Shown here: positions 8,726-16,537 of the stretch, in pieces | Position numbering within the stretch: the first letter of the stretch is position 1 | Layout: every line of letters begins with the position of its first letter | Translations under genes and position numbers: made by a program | The notes under the pieces: model-generated | Databases searched by the model: none | The model's input: only the letters and a program-made list of their open reading frames with translations | What the model was told of the DNA's origin: nothing | Assembly: GCA_002319815.1 (NCBI GenBank) | Contig: DCFR01000039.1 | Span: 49,740 to 93,852, forward strand | From: Megamonas sp. UBA1799 | GTDB lineage: Bacteria; Bacillota; Negativicutes; Selenomonadales; Selenomonadaceae | Direction of reading: 5' to 3' | DNA: 44,113 bases

Positions 8726-9526
8726 CTATAAGAGCACCAAATCCTCAATCGCCCGGGCCATCGCATCCTCATCACAAGACGGGGCATGATACGTCGCCAG
8801 CCGCTGTGCTGCCGGCAGTCCATTGGCTGGCACAACGCTGACCCCCGCCAGCTGCAGCATCGAAAGATCATTTTCTGCATCGCCGCAGCACATAACCTCT
8901 GCCGGCGCAATACCCAAATACCGGATCAACGCCGTCACGCCGGCCGCTTTATCAATCCCCGGCGGCAAAAGATCGGCGTTCGTAGCCATGTTCATCGTCA
9001 CCGAAAACTGTCCGGGAAAAGCCTGCACCAATTCGTTCAGAATCGCCGGCAGCCGTCCGGTAAGATCGCGTACCACCAGCTGCAGCACCCGCTCCGTATA
9101 AGTGCGATATGCACGTCCCGTTTCATGCACCTGAAAATTTTGCACGGTACGATACACCGTAAAATACTCCGGCCGATAGTCATAAGCAAAAATCTCCCGG
9201 CCGGCATACCACTGCACGTACCAATCCCGTTCGATGCAATAATCAAGAAAAGCCTGTACAAATACCGGGTCATAATAGCGGGCAAAAATTGGTTTATTGC
9301 CGGCTATTGCCTGCACCAACCCGCCGCAGCAGCAGATCAGCGGCACATTTGCACCAATGATCCGGCCAAAATATGCGGCTGAATCATACATTCGCCCCGT
9401 CGCTATGGTCACGCCGATCCCCCGCTCGCGGGCGGCGGCAATTGCCGCCAGATTGCCCGGCGATACTTGCTTATTCTGGTTCAGCAAGGTTCCATCCAGA
9501 TCCATAGCAATCAACCGGATCGCCAT
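8726..9526 (-). CDS. Cof-type HAD-IIB family phosphatase
   Basis: A 266-residue haloacid dehalogenase-type hydrolase. Motif I is MDLDGTLLN near residue 8, with both aspartates for phosphoryl transfer. Motif II is VTIATGRMY, and motif IV is CCGDAENDLSMLQLAG. The cap domain lies between them, as in Cof/YidA sugar-phosphate or flavin-precursor phosphatases. The substrate cannot be read from sequence. It sits 9 bases after a close paralogue on the same strand; the two share layout and openings (MAIRLIAMDLDGTLL here), indicating tandem duplication. Confidence 0.92.
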   Translation of the reverse strand: MAIRLIAMDLDGTLLNQNKQVSPGNLAAIAAARERGIGVTIATGRMYDSAAYFGRIIGANVPLICCCGGLVQAIAGNKPIFARYYDPVFVQAFLDYCIERDWYVQWYAGREIFAYDYRPEYFTVYRTVQNFQVHETGRAYRTYTERVLQLVVRDLTGRLPAILNELVQAFPGQFSVTMNMATNADLLPPGIDKAAGVTALIRYLGIAPAEVMCCGDAENDLSMLQLAGVSVVPANGLPAAQRLATYHAPSCDEDAMARAIEDLVLL

Positions 9527-9535
9527 ACCATCACC

Positions 9536-10333
9536 TCACAGTACATAGCGGCGAACCGCGGCCGCCACGCCGTCGGCTTCGCAATCCGTCGTCACAGCAT
9601 CGGCAATCTGTTTCACACTCTCGGCGGCGTTGCCCATAGCAATTCCCAGCCCCGCTGCCCGCAGCATAGACAAATCATTATTGGAGTCCCCCAGCGCCAT
9701 GATTTCATCCGCCCGGATGCCATGAGCAGCAGCCAAGGAAAGCATAGCCGCTGCTTTACTTACCCCCGGAGCGATCACTTCAATATACAGCGGACTGGAC
9801 TTCATAACCGCAATTTTACCGGGGAAAGCCGCGGCCAGCTCGGCTACCATCGCATCCGTCCGCAATGAATCCGGCGCCACCGCCAAAAGTTTCGGCGCCG
9901 CCGTCGCCCGGGCCAGCATTCCCGCCTGCCCCACCGCCATGCCCTTTATCCCGGCGGATTGCTCATAAGCCAGCGCCGCCGCTGTTGCAGCCGCATAGTA
10001 CAGGTCGCCCCCCTGATACAGCTGCACATACCAGCTGCGCTGAAAACAATACTGCAGCACCGCCTTTGCGGCTGCTGCCTCCAAATAAGACGCAAAAAGC
10101 ACATCGCCGCCGGTTGATTTAACCACCGCTCCATTATAAGTAATAATCGGCGCATTAAGCCCCAGTTCCAGCGCATAAGGCCGCGCCGAACGATACATGC
10201 GGCCGGTAGCCAGCGTCACCAGAACCCCTTTGGCAGCAGCTGCCTGCAGGGCCTCTTTATTTTCTGGCGAAATCTGGAAACTGCCGTTGAGCAGCGTTCC
10301 ATCCAGATCCGTCACAATCATCCGAATTGCCAC
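9536..10333 (-). CDS. Cof-type HAD-IIB family phosphatase (paralogue)
   Basis: A 265-residue HAD hydrolase with MIVTDLDGTLL (motif I), TLATGRMYRSA (motif II) and ALGDSNNDLSMLRAAG (motif IV). I chose the GTG start at 10333 rather than the ATG two codons earlier, because GGAGG then lies seven bases upstream and the product begins MAIRMIVTDLDGTLL, parallel to the neighbouring paralogue. It is the first gene of the pair. The substrate is unknown; Cof-type enzymes act on sugar phosphates, pyridoxal phosphate or thiamin precursors. Confidence 0.92.
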   Translation of the reverse strand: MAIRMIVTDLDGTLLNGSFQISPENKEALQAAAAKGVLVTLATGRMYRSARPYALELGLNAPIITYNGAVVKSTGGDVLFASYLEAAAAKAVLQYCFQRSWYVQLYQGGDLYYAAATAAALAYEQSAGIKGMAVGQAGMLARATAAPKLLAVAPDSLRTDAMVAELAAAFPGKIAVMKSSPLYIEVIAPGVSKAAAMLSLAAAHGIRADEIMALGDSNNDLSMLRAAGLGIAMGNAAESVKQIADAVTTDCEADGVAAAVRRYVL

Positions 10334-10354
10334 ACCCATTCCTCCATAGACAAT

Positions 10355-10408
10355 AAAATTCCCCTTTTATTGTCTCACGTTTTCCGGAGATTGTAAAAGG
10401 GGAATTTC
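10355..10408 (-). terminator. Terminator after the DUF1667 gene
   Basis: Perfect 14-bp arms AAATTCCCCTTTTA (10356-10369) and TAAAAGGGGAATTT (10394-10407) flank a 24-base loop that can itself partly pair. The minus-strand read continues into TTTTA. It separates the oxidoreductase module from the HAD genes. Confidence 0.7.
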
Positions 10409-10442
10409 TCTGCCGCACATCGGGATTCCTGCCATGCAGCCT

Positions 10443-10814
10443 TCAGATATGATCCATATCCCGGCTGGCAAGAATATCAACGCCCAAACCTAAAAGATCC
10501 GGCACAATGACGTCACCCGCCCGTACCGGCGCTTTCGCGGTAATCCGGCGCAGAGCGCGAGCGCAGTCAGAAATCCGTTCCTTGGGCAGCGCCCGCGCCG
10601 AAACAACCGGCAAAAGCGGCAGTTTCCCCTGCAGAATACGCACCGTCATTGTCAGCATTCGCTGCGGCGCGGTAAGCTCTTCACGCGCATATTTCTCGCC
10701 GCGCGGACAGCTGTTGCCGCAGACAGCCACCACCTGGCCATCTTCCAAACTGGCAGTGATTTCACAACCCAGCGGACAACAAATACAGTGCAGCGTTCTC
10801 TTTTCGCTCTTCAT
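10443..10814 (-). CDS. DUF1667 cysteine-motif protein
   Basis: A 123-residue protein of the DUF1667 type. The N-terminal half carries CICCPLGCEI and CGNSCPRGEKYA, two paired-cysteine motifs that probably bind an iron-sulfur cluster or zinc. The C-terminal half is a short conserved region ending in a Met-Asp-His-rich tail. Genes of this family are typically found directly after the two FAD-dependent oxidoreductases seen here; it may be an electron-transfer or assembly subunit of that complex. Only 3 bases separate it from the upstream oxidoreductase. The reaction of the complex has not been assigned by anything visible here. Confidence 0.9.
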   Translation of the reverse strand: MKSEKRTLHCICCPLGCEITASLEDGQVVAVCGNSCPRGEKYAREELTAPQRMLTMTVRILQGKLPLLPVVSARALPKERISDCARALRRITAKAPVRAGDVIVPDLLGLGVDILASRDMDHI

Positions 10815-10817
10815 GCC

Positions 10818-12083
10818 TTATTCCTCCTCGTCGATGGCAACTACCAGATCATCCTGCAAACCGACGGTTTTCCCCGCTGGTAAATCCACCGCAATCATCT
10901 CGCTCGGTTTGGCCGCCAAAAGGTTTTTCGACAAAATAAGATTGCCGCCGCTCCGGATCACCAGTTTCACCCGCCGTATCGGCTTCGTCACCCGCATAAA
11001 AAGGCGCACCGATTCGCCTTCATCCGTGAGCCGCAGCCGCTGCGGCACACAAGTACGTACCGCGTTTCCTGTCACCACCGGCAGCGTGCGCTCAGCTGCC
11101 GCCAGCTTTCCCGCTGCTGTCAGCGCGGCATATTTGCCGGCAATCGCCGCTTCATCCGAAACAAAATCCACCAAATCATGCACATGCACCACATTGCCAG
11201 CCGCAAAAATCCCCGGCAAACTCGTGGCCCGGTGCTGATCGACCACCGGCCCGTTCGTCAGCGGATGCAGTTCAATCCCCAAAGAACGCGACAGCTCATT
11301 TTCCGGAATCAGCCCCACCGAAAGCAATACCGTATCACAATCAACCGCAAAATCTGTCCCCGGCACAGGGCACATATGCTCGTCGACTCTGGCCGCCGTT
11401 ATGCCCGTCACCCGCTCTTTTCCTTGAATCTGCGTAATGGTATGCGACAAGTACAGGGGAATCCCATAATCATCCAGACATTGAACCAGATTGCGCGTAA
11501 GCCCATTAGAGAACGGACAAATCTCAAAAACGCCCTGCACCTTACAACCTTCCAGCGTCATCCGCCGCGCCATAATAAGACCGATATCGCCCGACCCCAG
11601 GATCACAATCTTATGCCCGGGCAGATACCCCTCCATATTCACCATACGCTGCGCCGCTCCCGCCGTATAAACGCCAGCCGGCCGTTCTCCCGGAATACGG
11701 ATTGCGCCGCGGGTGCGCTCCCGGCACCCCATCGTTAAAACAATCGTTTTCCCCTGTAGTTCCATTCGCCCGCGCTCCGGACTGACCGCGCAAACAGTTT
11801 TATCAGGCCGCACTGCCAAAACCATGGTATCCACCATAATGGAAATTTCTGGCTTATCCTTGACTAGATCATAGCAGCGCTGCGCATACCCGGGCCCGGT
11901 CAGCTCCTCCTTAAAATGATGCAGCCCAAAACCATTGTGAATACATTGCTGCAAAATGCCGCCGGGCTCGCGGTCACGTTCCAGCACCAAAATACTCCCG
12001 GCGCCATTCTGCCAGGCGCTATAGGCAGCCGCCAGGCCAGCAGGTCCGCCGCCAACAATAATAACATCATAAATTTCGCCCAT
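10818..12083 (-). CDS. NAD(P)/FAD-dependent oxidoreductase (GlpB/GlpO-type partner)
   Basis: A 421-residue flavoprotein of the pyridine nucleotide-disulfide oxidoreductase fold. The FAD dinucleotide-binding motif is VIIVGGGPAGLAAAYSA near residue 7, and the second nucleotide-binding site is IVILGSGDIGLIMARR near residue 165. GIFAAGNVVHVHDLVD matches the second FAD contact of this family. It lacks the redox-active CxxxxC of thioredoxin-reductase type members in the usual place. The start overlaps the stop of the GlpA-like gene by one base (TAATG), so the two are translationally coupled. It probably passes electrons between the partner dehydrogenase and NAD or another carrier. Confidence 0.92.
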   Translation of the reverse strand: MGEIYDVIIVGGGPAGLAAAYSAWQNGAGSILVLERDREPGGILQQCIHNGFGLHHFKEELTGPGYAQRCYDLVKDKPEISIMVDTMVLAVRPDKTVCAVSPERGRMELQGKTIVLTMGCRERTRGAIRIPGERPAGVYTAGAAQRMVNMEGYLPGHKIVILGSGDIGLIMARRMTLEGCKVQGVFEICPFSNGLTRNLVQCLDDYGIPLYLSHTITQIQGKERVTGITAARVDEHMCPVPGTDFAVDCDTVLLSVGLIPENELSRSLGIELHPLTNGPVVDQHRATSLPGIFAAGNVVHVHDLVDFVSDEAAIAGKYAALTAAGKLAAAERTLPVVTGNAVRTCVPQRLRLTDEGESVRLFMRVTKPIRRVKLVIRSGGNLILSKNLLAAKPSEMIAVDLPAGKTVGLQDDLVVAIDEEE

Positions 12084-13546
12084 TATGCGTTGCCTCCGCT
12101 CATTTCATCTTTATCATAATACATATAAGAAGCACGAGTTTCCTTGCGCACCGACGAAACCGGAATTTTTAGCTCCCGAGCCAGAATCTGCACAATACGG
12201 GGGCCGCAGAAACCTCCCTGACAACGCCCCATCCCCGCCCGGGTGCGGCGCTTAACGCCATCTACCGTACGCGCGCCGCAGGGGCGGTGAATCGCATCAA
12301 CAATTTCGCCCTCGGTGATCGTCTCACAGCGGCAAATTACACGCCCATAGCGGGAATCGCCGGCAATCAGCTTTTCCTGCCCGTCCGGCGTCAAAGTGCG
12401 CAGTGTCGGATGTGCGGGCCGGCCCGCTTGATAATCGGCCCGCAGCGCCGCCTTTGACGCCTTGACAAGCAGCCCGGCAATATAGCGGGCTATCGCCGGC
12501 GCCGAAGTCAGTCCGGGCGACTGGATCCCCGCTGCCTGAACCAATCCGTCCACATTTTTAGAGAATCCCAAGACAAAATCTCCCGTGCTCGATACCGCCC
12601 GAATACCAGCAAATTCAGTAATAGCGGCGCCCATCGGAATCTTCGGCACCAATTTACGCGCACCGCTTAAAATTTCAGCCATACCGGCTGCAGTCACTGC
12701 GGTGTCTTCACGATCCTCGATGTTTTGCGCATTCGGCCCGACAAACACATTACCATGCGTCGTGGCGCAAACCAAAATGCCCTTTGAAGTCCGGCTCGGC
12801 GTGGGGAAAATCACCCCCTTGACCAGATCCGGCTGCGCCGTTTTATCAAACAAGACGTATTCGCCCTTACGCGGCTGAATAGAAAAGCTCACATCGCCGG
12901 CCCATTGGCTCACCCGATCCGCTTCCACCCCGCCGGCATTCACCACCCAGCGCGTACGAATCAGTCCCGCCGTCGTCTCCACCGCCGTAATCTTCCCCGC
13001 TTCTGTCCTGATGCCCGTGACCTCGCACTCCCGCAAAATCTCCGCGCCGTTCTGCACCGCATTTTCCGCAAAGGCAATCGCCAACCCAAACGGCCAGCAA
13101 ATGCCGGCTGTCGGCGCCCATAATGCCGCCCGAATCTGCAGACTCAGATTTGGCTCCTGTTCATGCACTTTTTTCCCGTCCCAGATGGCCAGATCCGGCA
13201 CGCCATTCGCCTGTCCGCGCGCCAGCAGTTCATGCAGCACGGCTTCTTCCGCTGCATCCGTCGCCACCACCAACGATCCTGTCCATTGAATGTCGAGATC
13301 CAGTTGCTCCTGCAGCTCATGATATAAACGGTTGCCGGCTACATTCATACGGGCCTTCATGCTTCCCTGCGGCGCATCAAAGCCAGCATGCAGCACCGCG
13401 CTGTTTGCCTTGGTCGTTCCCGCTGCTATATCCGGTTCCTTTTCCACCAGCACACAATGCAAATCATACCGCGCCAGCTCTGCCAGAATTGCCGTTCCCG
13501 TAATGCCGCCGCCAATCACGACCACATCTGCCTCTCTGTCCATCAT
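12083..13546 (-). CDS. GlpA-like FAD-dependent dehydrogenase with BFD-type [2Fe-2S] domain
   Basis: A 487-residue DAO-family flavoenzyme. The FAD-binding motif VVVIGGGITGTAILAELARY is near residue 9. The C-terminal region has a bacterioferritin-associated-ferredoxin-like domain with four cysteines: CRC at VICRCETI and CQGGFC about 35 residues later, ligating a [2Fe-2S] cluster. The layout is that of anaerobic glycerol-3-phosphate dehydrogenase GlpA, but the L-2-hydroxyglutarate and related oxidases share the fold. No glpK, glpF or other glycerol gene lies nearby, so the substrate stays open. It opens the three-gene module, behind a promoter with a repeated operator-like element. Residue 2 (Met) is an equally possible start. 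Confidence 0.9.
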   Translation of the reverse strand: MMDREADVVVIGGGITGTAILAELARYDLHCVLVEKEPDIAAGTTKANSAVLHAGFDAPQGSMKARMNVAGNRLYHELQEQLDLDIQWTGSLVVATDAAEEAVLHELLARGQANGVPDLAIWDGKKVHEQEPNLSLQIRAALWAPTAGICWPFGLAIAFAENAVQNGAEILRECEVTGIRTEAGKITAVETTAGLIRTRWVVNAGGVEADRVSQWAGDVSFSIQPRKGEYVLFDKTAQPDLVKGVIFPTPSRTSKGILVCATTHGNVFVGPNAQNIEDREDTAVTAAGMAEILSGARKLVPKIPMGAAITEFAGIRAVSSTGDFVLGFSKNVDGLVQAAGIQSPGLTSAPAIARYIAGLLVKASKAALRADYQAGRPAHPTLRTLTPDGQEKLIAGDSRYGRVICRCETITEGEIVDAIHRPCGARTVDGVKRRTRAGMGRCQGGFCGPRIVQILARELKIPVSSVRKETRASYMYYDKDEMSGGNA

Positions 13547-13582
13547 CCAGCCTCTTTCCTATTATTTATTGATTATAATTAT

Positions 13583-13632
13583 ATTGTAGTTGTATTTTTA
13601 CATTTTTTCAATACTGTTTTTACATTTTTTCA
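13583..13632 (-). promoter_or_regulatory. Promoter with two 16-bp direct repeats upstream of the oxidoreductase module
   Basis: On the minus strand TTGAAA (13606-13611) and TACAAT (13583-13588) are 17 bases apart. Two identical copies of TGAAAAAATGTAAAAA lie at 13617-13632 and 13595-13610, with a period of 22 bases, about two helix turns. The downstream copy covers the -35 box. This looks like a tandem operator for an activator or repressor of the module. Confidence 0.6.
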
Positions 13633-13818
13633 GCAACAAGCAGAGCAAAACCTCCGGGCTATTTTTATAGAAAAGCTATCCGAAGCAATTCTTATGGTGT
13701 TTATAACTGCCCGGCAGTCTTCTGCGCAGCAAGGATCCGGACAAACTTTTCCAAAACCTTGCTTCTTCTTAGTATATTCATCCATATACATTGCCCGCCA
13801 CAAGATCGGGCGCACAAC

Positions 13819-13872
13819 GAAAAAGGAGCCGCCGACAAAGTGATTTTTCACTTGTCGGGCAGCCCCTTTTTC
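13819..13872 (-). terminator. Strong bidirectional terminator after the penicillin-binding protein
   Basis: Long hairpin: GGAGCCGCCGACAAAGTGA pairs with TCACTTGTCGGGCAGCCCC with one bulge, between an A run on one side and a T run on the other. On the minus strand it ends in TTTTT. It closes the penicillin-binding protein transcript 13-20 bases after its stop. The stretch from it to 13633 holds no gene I can support. Confidence 0.85.
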
Positions 13873-13884
13873 TTCATGAACTTC

Positions 13885-15849
13885 TCATTCCGGTGCAAAT
13901 TGAACAGTCACAGCAGTACCCGCTTCCACCAGGGCATGCGGCGATTCACTCTGACTGACCGCCGTCCCGCGCCCATTCGCCTGTATTTTTAATCCGGCGC
14001 TCTCCAGCCGCATCGTTGCCTCACTCGCATCCAGACCGACCACATCCGGAACCACCACCTTGCCGGTTACAGCCGGGTGGGCTTCCTGTCCCGCCGCCTG
14101 CGTATCCTTCATGCCGGCAAACGGATCACTGGACGGTTCAATCTGCAGATAGCGGAACAGTTGCGAAAAAATCTCACTGGCAATCGGCGCGGCAATCTGC
14201 CCGCCATAGTAAATGCCGGAAGGATCATCAATCATCACATAGACAACAATCTGTGGATCTTCCACCGGTGCGAATCCGCAAAAAGAAGCAATATAACGCC
14301 CCTCCATATAGCCGGCACCATTCTCACGAATCTTCTGCGCCGTGCCCGTTTTACCGGCAATCCGATAGCCGCGCACGCCCGCTTTTTGCCCACCGCCGCT
14401 TGCCACCACCTGCTCCAGCAAGCCAACCAAAGTTTTATCCGTTGCCGATTCAATCGTCCGGCGGATGACTTCCGGCTTTGTTTCCTCATACACCGAACCG
14501 TCGGCGTTACATACCGATTTAACAATATGCGGTTTCATCAATACGCCGTCATTCGCAATCGCCGCCATAGCCGTGACCAGCTGCAAAGGCGTGACCGCTA
14601 TGCTTTGGCCTATCGCCATGGTCGCAATATCCGAATCACGCATCTCATCCGGATTGAACAGAATTCCCGATTCTTCCGCCGGCAACTCCACACCCGTCGG
14701 TTCGCCAAACCCAAACAATTTAGCATACTTCGTCAACTGCTTGGCGCCCAGCTGCAAACCGACCTGAGCAAAACCGGTATTCAAGGAATATTTCACCACA
14801 TCGGTAAAAGTCACCGTACCAAAACTTTCGCCATTCCAATTCTGAATCGCGCGTCCGGATACCATAACCGTTCCCGGATCGACAAAAACCTGATTCGGCG
14901 TAACCGCCCGTTCCTGTAAAGCTGCCGCAGCCACAACCGCCTTAAAAGTCGAGCCGGGCTCATAAATAAAAGAAACAGCCTTGTTTTTCCAGGTTTCCGG
15001 CTTATAATCATCAAACTGATTCGGATTATAGGAAGGTCGTGACGCCATGGCCATAATTTCGCCGGTTTTAGGATTCATCACAATCGCCGTAATCGATTTT
15101 GGCCGGTTTGCTGCCATCGCCTCGTCCAGCGCCTGTTCAACAATAAACTGCGCCGTAGCATCCAATGTGAGTTCGATTGTCTTACAGCGATCGCCTTCAT
15201 AACGCTGCCGGGAAAAAATCGAATTAAAAATTGGATTATCCTTCATATCCGTTTGAATAAACGATTCCGTACGGCTGCCCTTAATCAATTTATCATACGC
15301 CTGCTCAATGCCGTCAAGCCCAATATCATCCGTTCCCACAAAACCCAGTACATTGGCCGCCAGCATATCGTTCGGATAAAAACGCTTGGCTTCATCCCGG
15401 AACCCCAGACAATTATAATCCGCCTCGCGAATCAGGTCCCTCACCGCCGCAGCCTCATCGGATGATAAATAATGCTTCACCCATACAAAGCCGCCGCCCT
15501 GCGCAATATCGGAGAGGATTTCACTTTCCGGCACCTGAATCAACGGCGCCAGTCTGGCGGCAACATCGTTGGCATCCTGCACACTATTGGGATCGACAAA
15601 CAAAGACTTCGTCATCAGGCTGACCGCCAGTTCGCGCCCATTGCGATCGAGAATCGCCCCGCGCGGAGAGTGAATTTCCCGCTGCTCACCCGTCTCGCTG
15701 CGGACCCAGGCCGCCAGTTTGTCTCCCTGCACCAATTGAATCCAAGCATACCGGCCTGCCAAACAAACCAGAATCAGCCAGATTCCGGCGGTAACAATCC
15801 CGATATTCGCCGCAAGCTTTCTTTGCTGCCGTTTAGAATGCATCCCCAT
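13885..15849 (-). CDS. Class B penicillin-binding protein (FtsI/SpoVD type) with PASTA domain
   Basis: A 654-residue peptidoglycan transpeptidase. One membrane anchor lies at residues 14-36. A dimerisation/pedestal region follows, containing SPRGAILDRNGRELA. The transpeptidase domain has all active-site motifs: SxxK in EPGSTFKAVV, SxN in KYSLNTGF, and KTGTAQK. The C-terminal 60 residues form one PASTA domain (VVPDVVGLDASEATMRLESA), a muropeptide-binding module typical of division- or sporulation-type proteins in Firmicutes. It acts on the outer face of the membrane, crosslinking septal or spore wall. It is not in a dcw cluster here but stands alone, divergent from the Lrp-type regulator. The ATG has GAGGTGA nine bases upstream. 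Confidence 0.95.
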   Translation of the reverse strand: MGMHSKRQQRKLAANIGIVTAGIWLILVCLAGRYAWIQLVQGDKLAAWVRSETGEQREIHSPRGAILDRNGRELAVSLMTKSLFVDPNSVQDANDVAARLAPLIQVPESEILSDIAQGGGFVWVKHYLSSDEAAAVRDLIREADYNCLGFRDEAKRFYPNDMLAANVLGFVGTDDIGLDGIEQAYDKLIKGSRTESFIQTDMKDNPIFNSIFSRQRYEGDRCKTIELTLDATAQFIVEQALDEAMAANRPKSITAIVMNPKTGEIMAMASRPSYNPNQFDDYKPETWKNKAVSFIYEPGSTFKAVVAAAALQERAVTPNQVFVDPGTVMVSGRAIQNWNGESFGTVTFTDVVKYSLNTGFAQVGLQLGAKQLTKYAKLFGFGEPTGVELPAEESGILFNPDEMRDSDIATMAIGQSIAVTPLQLVTAMAAIANDGVLMKPHIVKSVCNADGSVYEETKPEVIRRTIESATDKTLVGLLEQVVASGGGQKAGVRGYRIAGKTGTAQKIRENGAGYMEGRYIASFCGFAPVEDPQIVVYVMIDDPSGIYYGGQIAAPIASEIFSQLFRYLQIEPSSDPFAGMKDTQAAGQEAHPAVTGKVVVPDVVGLDASEATMRLESAGLKIQANGRGTAVSQSESPHALVEAGTAVTVQFAPE

Positions 15850-15942
15850 AAATAAACTTCACCTCAAGCGCCATAATCGGAACCATTTGCATCCCGGACT
15901 GCGCGATCCGCTGCAAAAAACATAGCCGCCGGAAAGCAACAC

Positions 15943-15951
15943 TGGTATAAT
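15943..15951 (+). promoter_or_regulatory. Extended -10 promoter of the Lrp-type regulator
   Basis: TGGTATAAT is an extended -10 element 43 bases upstream of the plus-strand start codon. No good -35 box is seen. The following ATAACATTATAACATTATAG contains short tandem repeats that could be a regulator site. Confidence 0.5.
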
Positions 15952-15962
15952 ACTGATATAAC

Positions 15963-15991
15963 ATTATAACATTATAGACGGGCGGCGTAAA
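15963..15991 (-). promoter_or_regulatory. Promoter of the penicillin-binding protein gene
   Basis: TTTACG (15986-15991) and TATAAT (15963-15968) are 17 bases apart on the minus strand. A second TATAAT lies 8 bases away. The -35 box ends 3 bases before the start codon of the divergent Lrp-type gene, so the two transcripts overlap head to head. Confidence 0.6.
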
Positions 15992-15993
15992 AC

Positions 15994-16440
15994 ATGGATG
16001 ATATTGATCGAAAAATATTAAAAAAGCTCCAAGAAAATGCACGCATTACGGTTTCCGACCTGAGTTCTGAAATTGCTCTTTCCATGCCGGCAATCAGCGA
16101 GCGCATCAAGAAACTCGAAGCCTCCGGCGTCATCAAGCAATACACGACAATTCTTGACCCGGCTCTGCTCAACAAGCATCTCATGGCACTTATGTTTCTG
16201 CGGTTCGATAACCCCAAACACGGCGACCAGTTTGCCAGTCTGGTAAAAGCCGAACCGGAAATCAAGGAATGTTATTACATCACCGGCGATTTTGACTACT
16301 CGCTGAAAATCCTCACCGAAAACACCCGTACGCTGGAAAAGCTGCTCACCCGCATTAAAAATGCCTCCGGCGTTGTTAAAACCCAGACCATTGTCATTCT
16401 TTCGACCATTACCGACAGCCCGTCAATTCTGCCGGATTGA
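15994..16440 (+). CDS. Lrp/AsnC family transcriptional regulator
   Basis: A 148-residue regulator with the usual two-part layout: an N-terminal helix-turn-helix (MDDIDRKILKKLQENARITV, then LSSEIALSMPAISERIKKLE) and a C-terminal RAM ligand-binding domain (CYYITGDFDYSLKI). Lrp-type proteins sense amino acids or related effectors and often repress their own gene. It is one of only two plus-strand genes in the window and diverges from the penicillin-binding protein gene over a 144-base region with overlapping promoters. Its effector and targets are not visible in the sequence. Confidence 0.94.
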   Translation: MDDIDRKILKKLQENARITVSDLSSEIALSMPAISERIKKLEASGVIKQYTTILDPALLNKHLMALMFLRFDNPKHGDQFASLVKAEPEIKECYYITGDFDYSLKILTENTRTLEKLLTRIKNASGVVKTQTIVILSTITDSPSILPD

Positions 16441-16486
16441 ACCGGAAAAGAAAAAGGGCCGCGGCCATACCAATTTTGCACACATA

Positions 16487-16537
16487 AAGGACGACTCCGG
16501 CAGCATTACCGCAGTTTAAGGCCGGCGTCGTCCTTTA
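16487..16537. terminator. Hairpin between the convergent Lrp-type and acyltransferase genes
   Basis: AAAGGACGACTCCGGC and GCCGGCGTCGTCCTTT form a 16-bp stem with one mismatch around a 19-base loop. The stop codon of the minus-strand acyltransferase lies inside the loop. It is likely to serve both converging transcripts, although the T run is short on each side. Confidence 0.6.
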
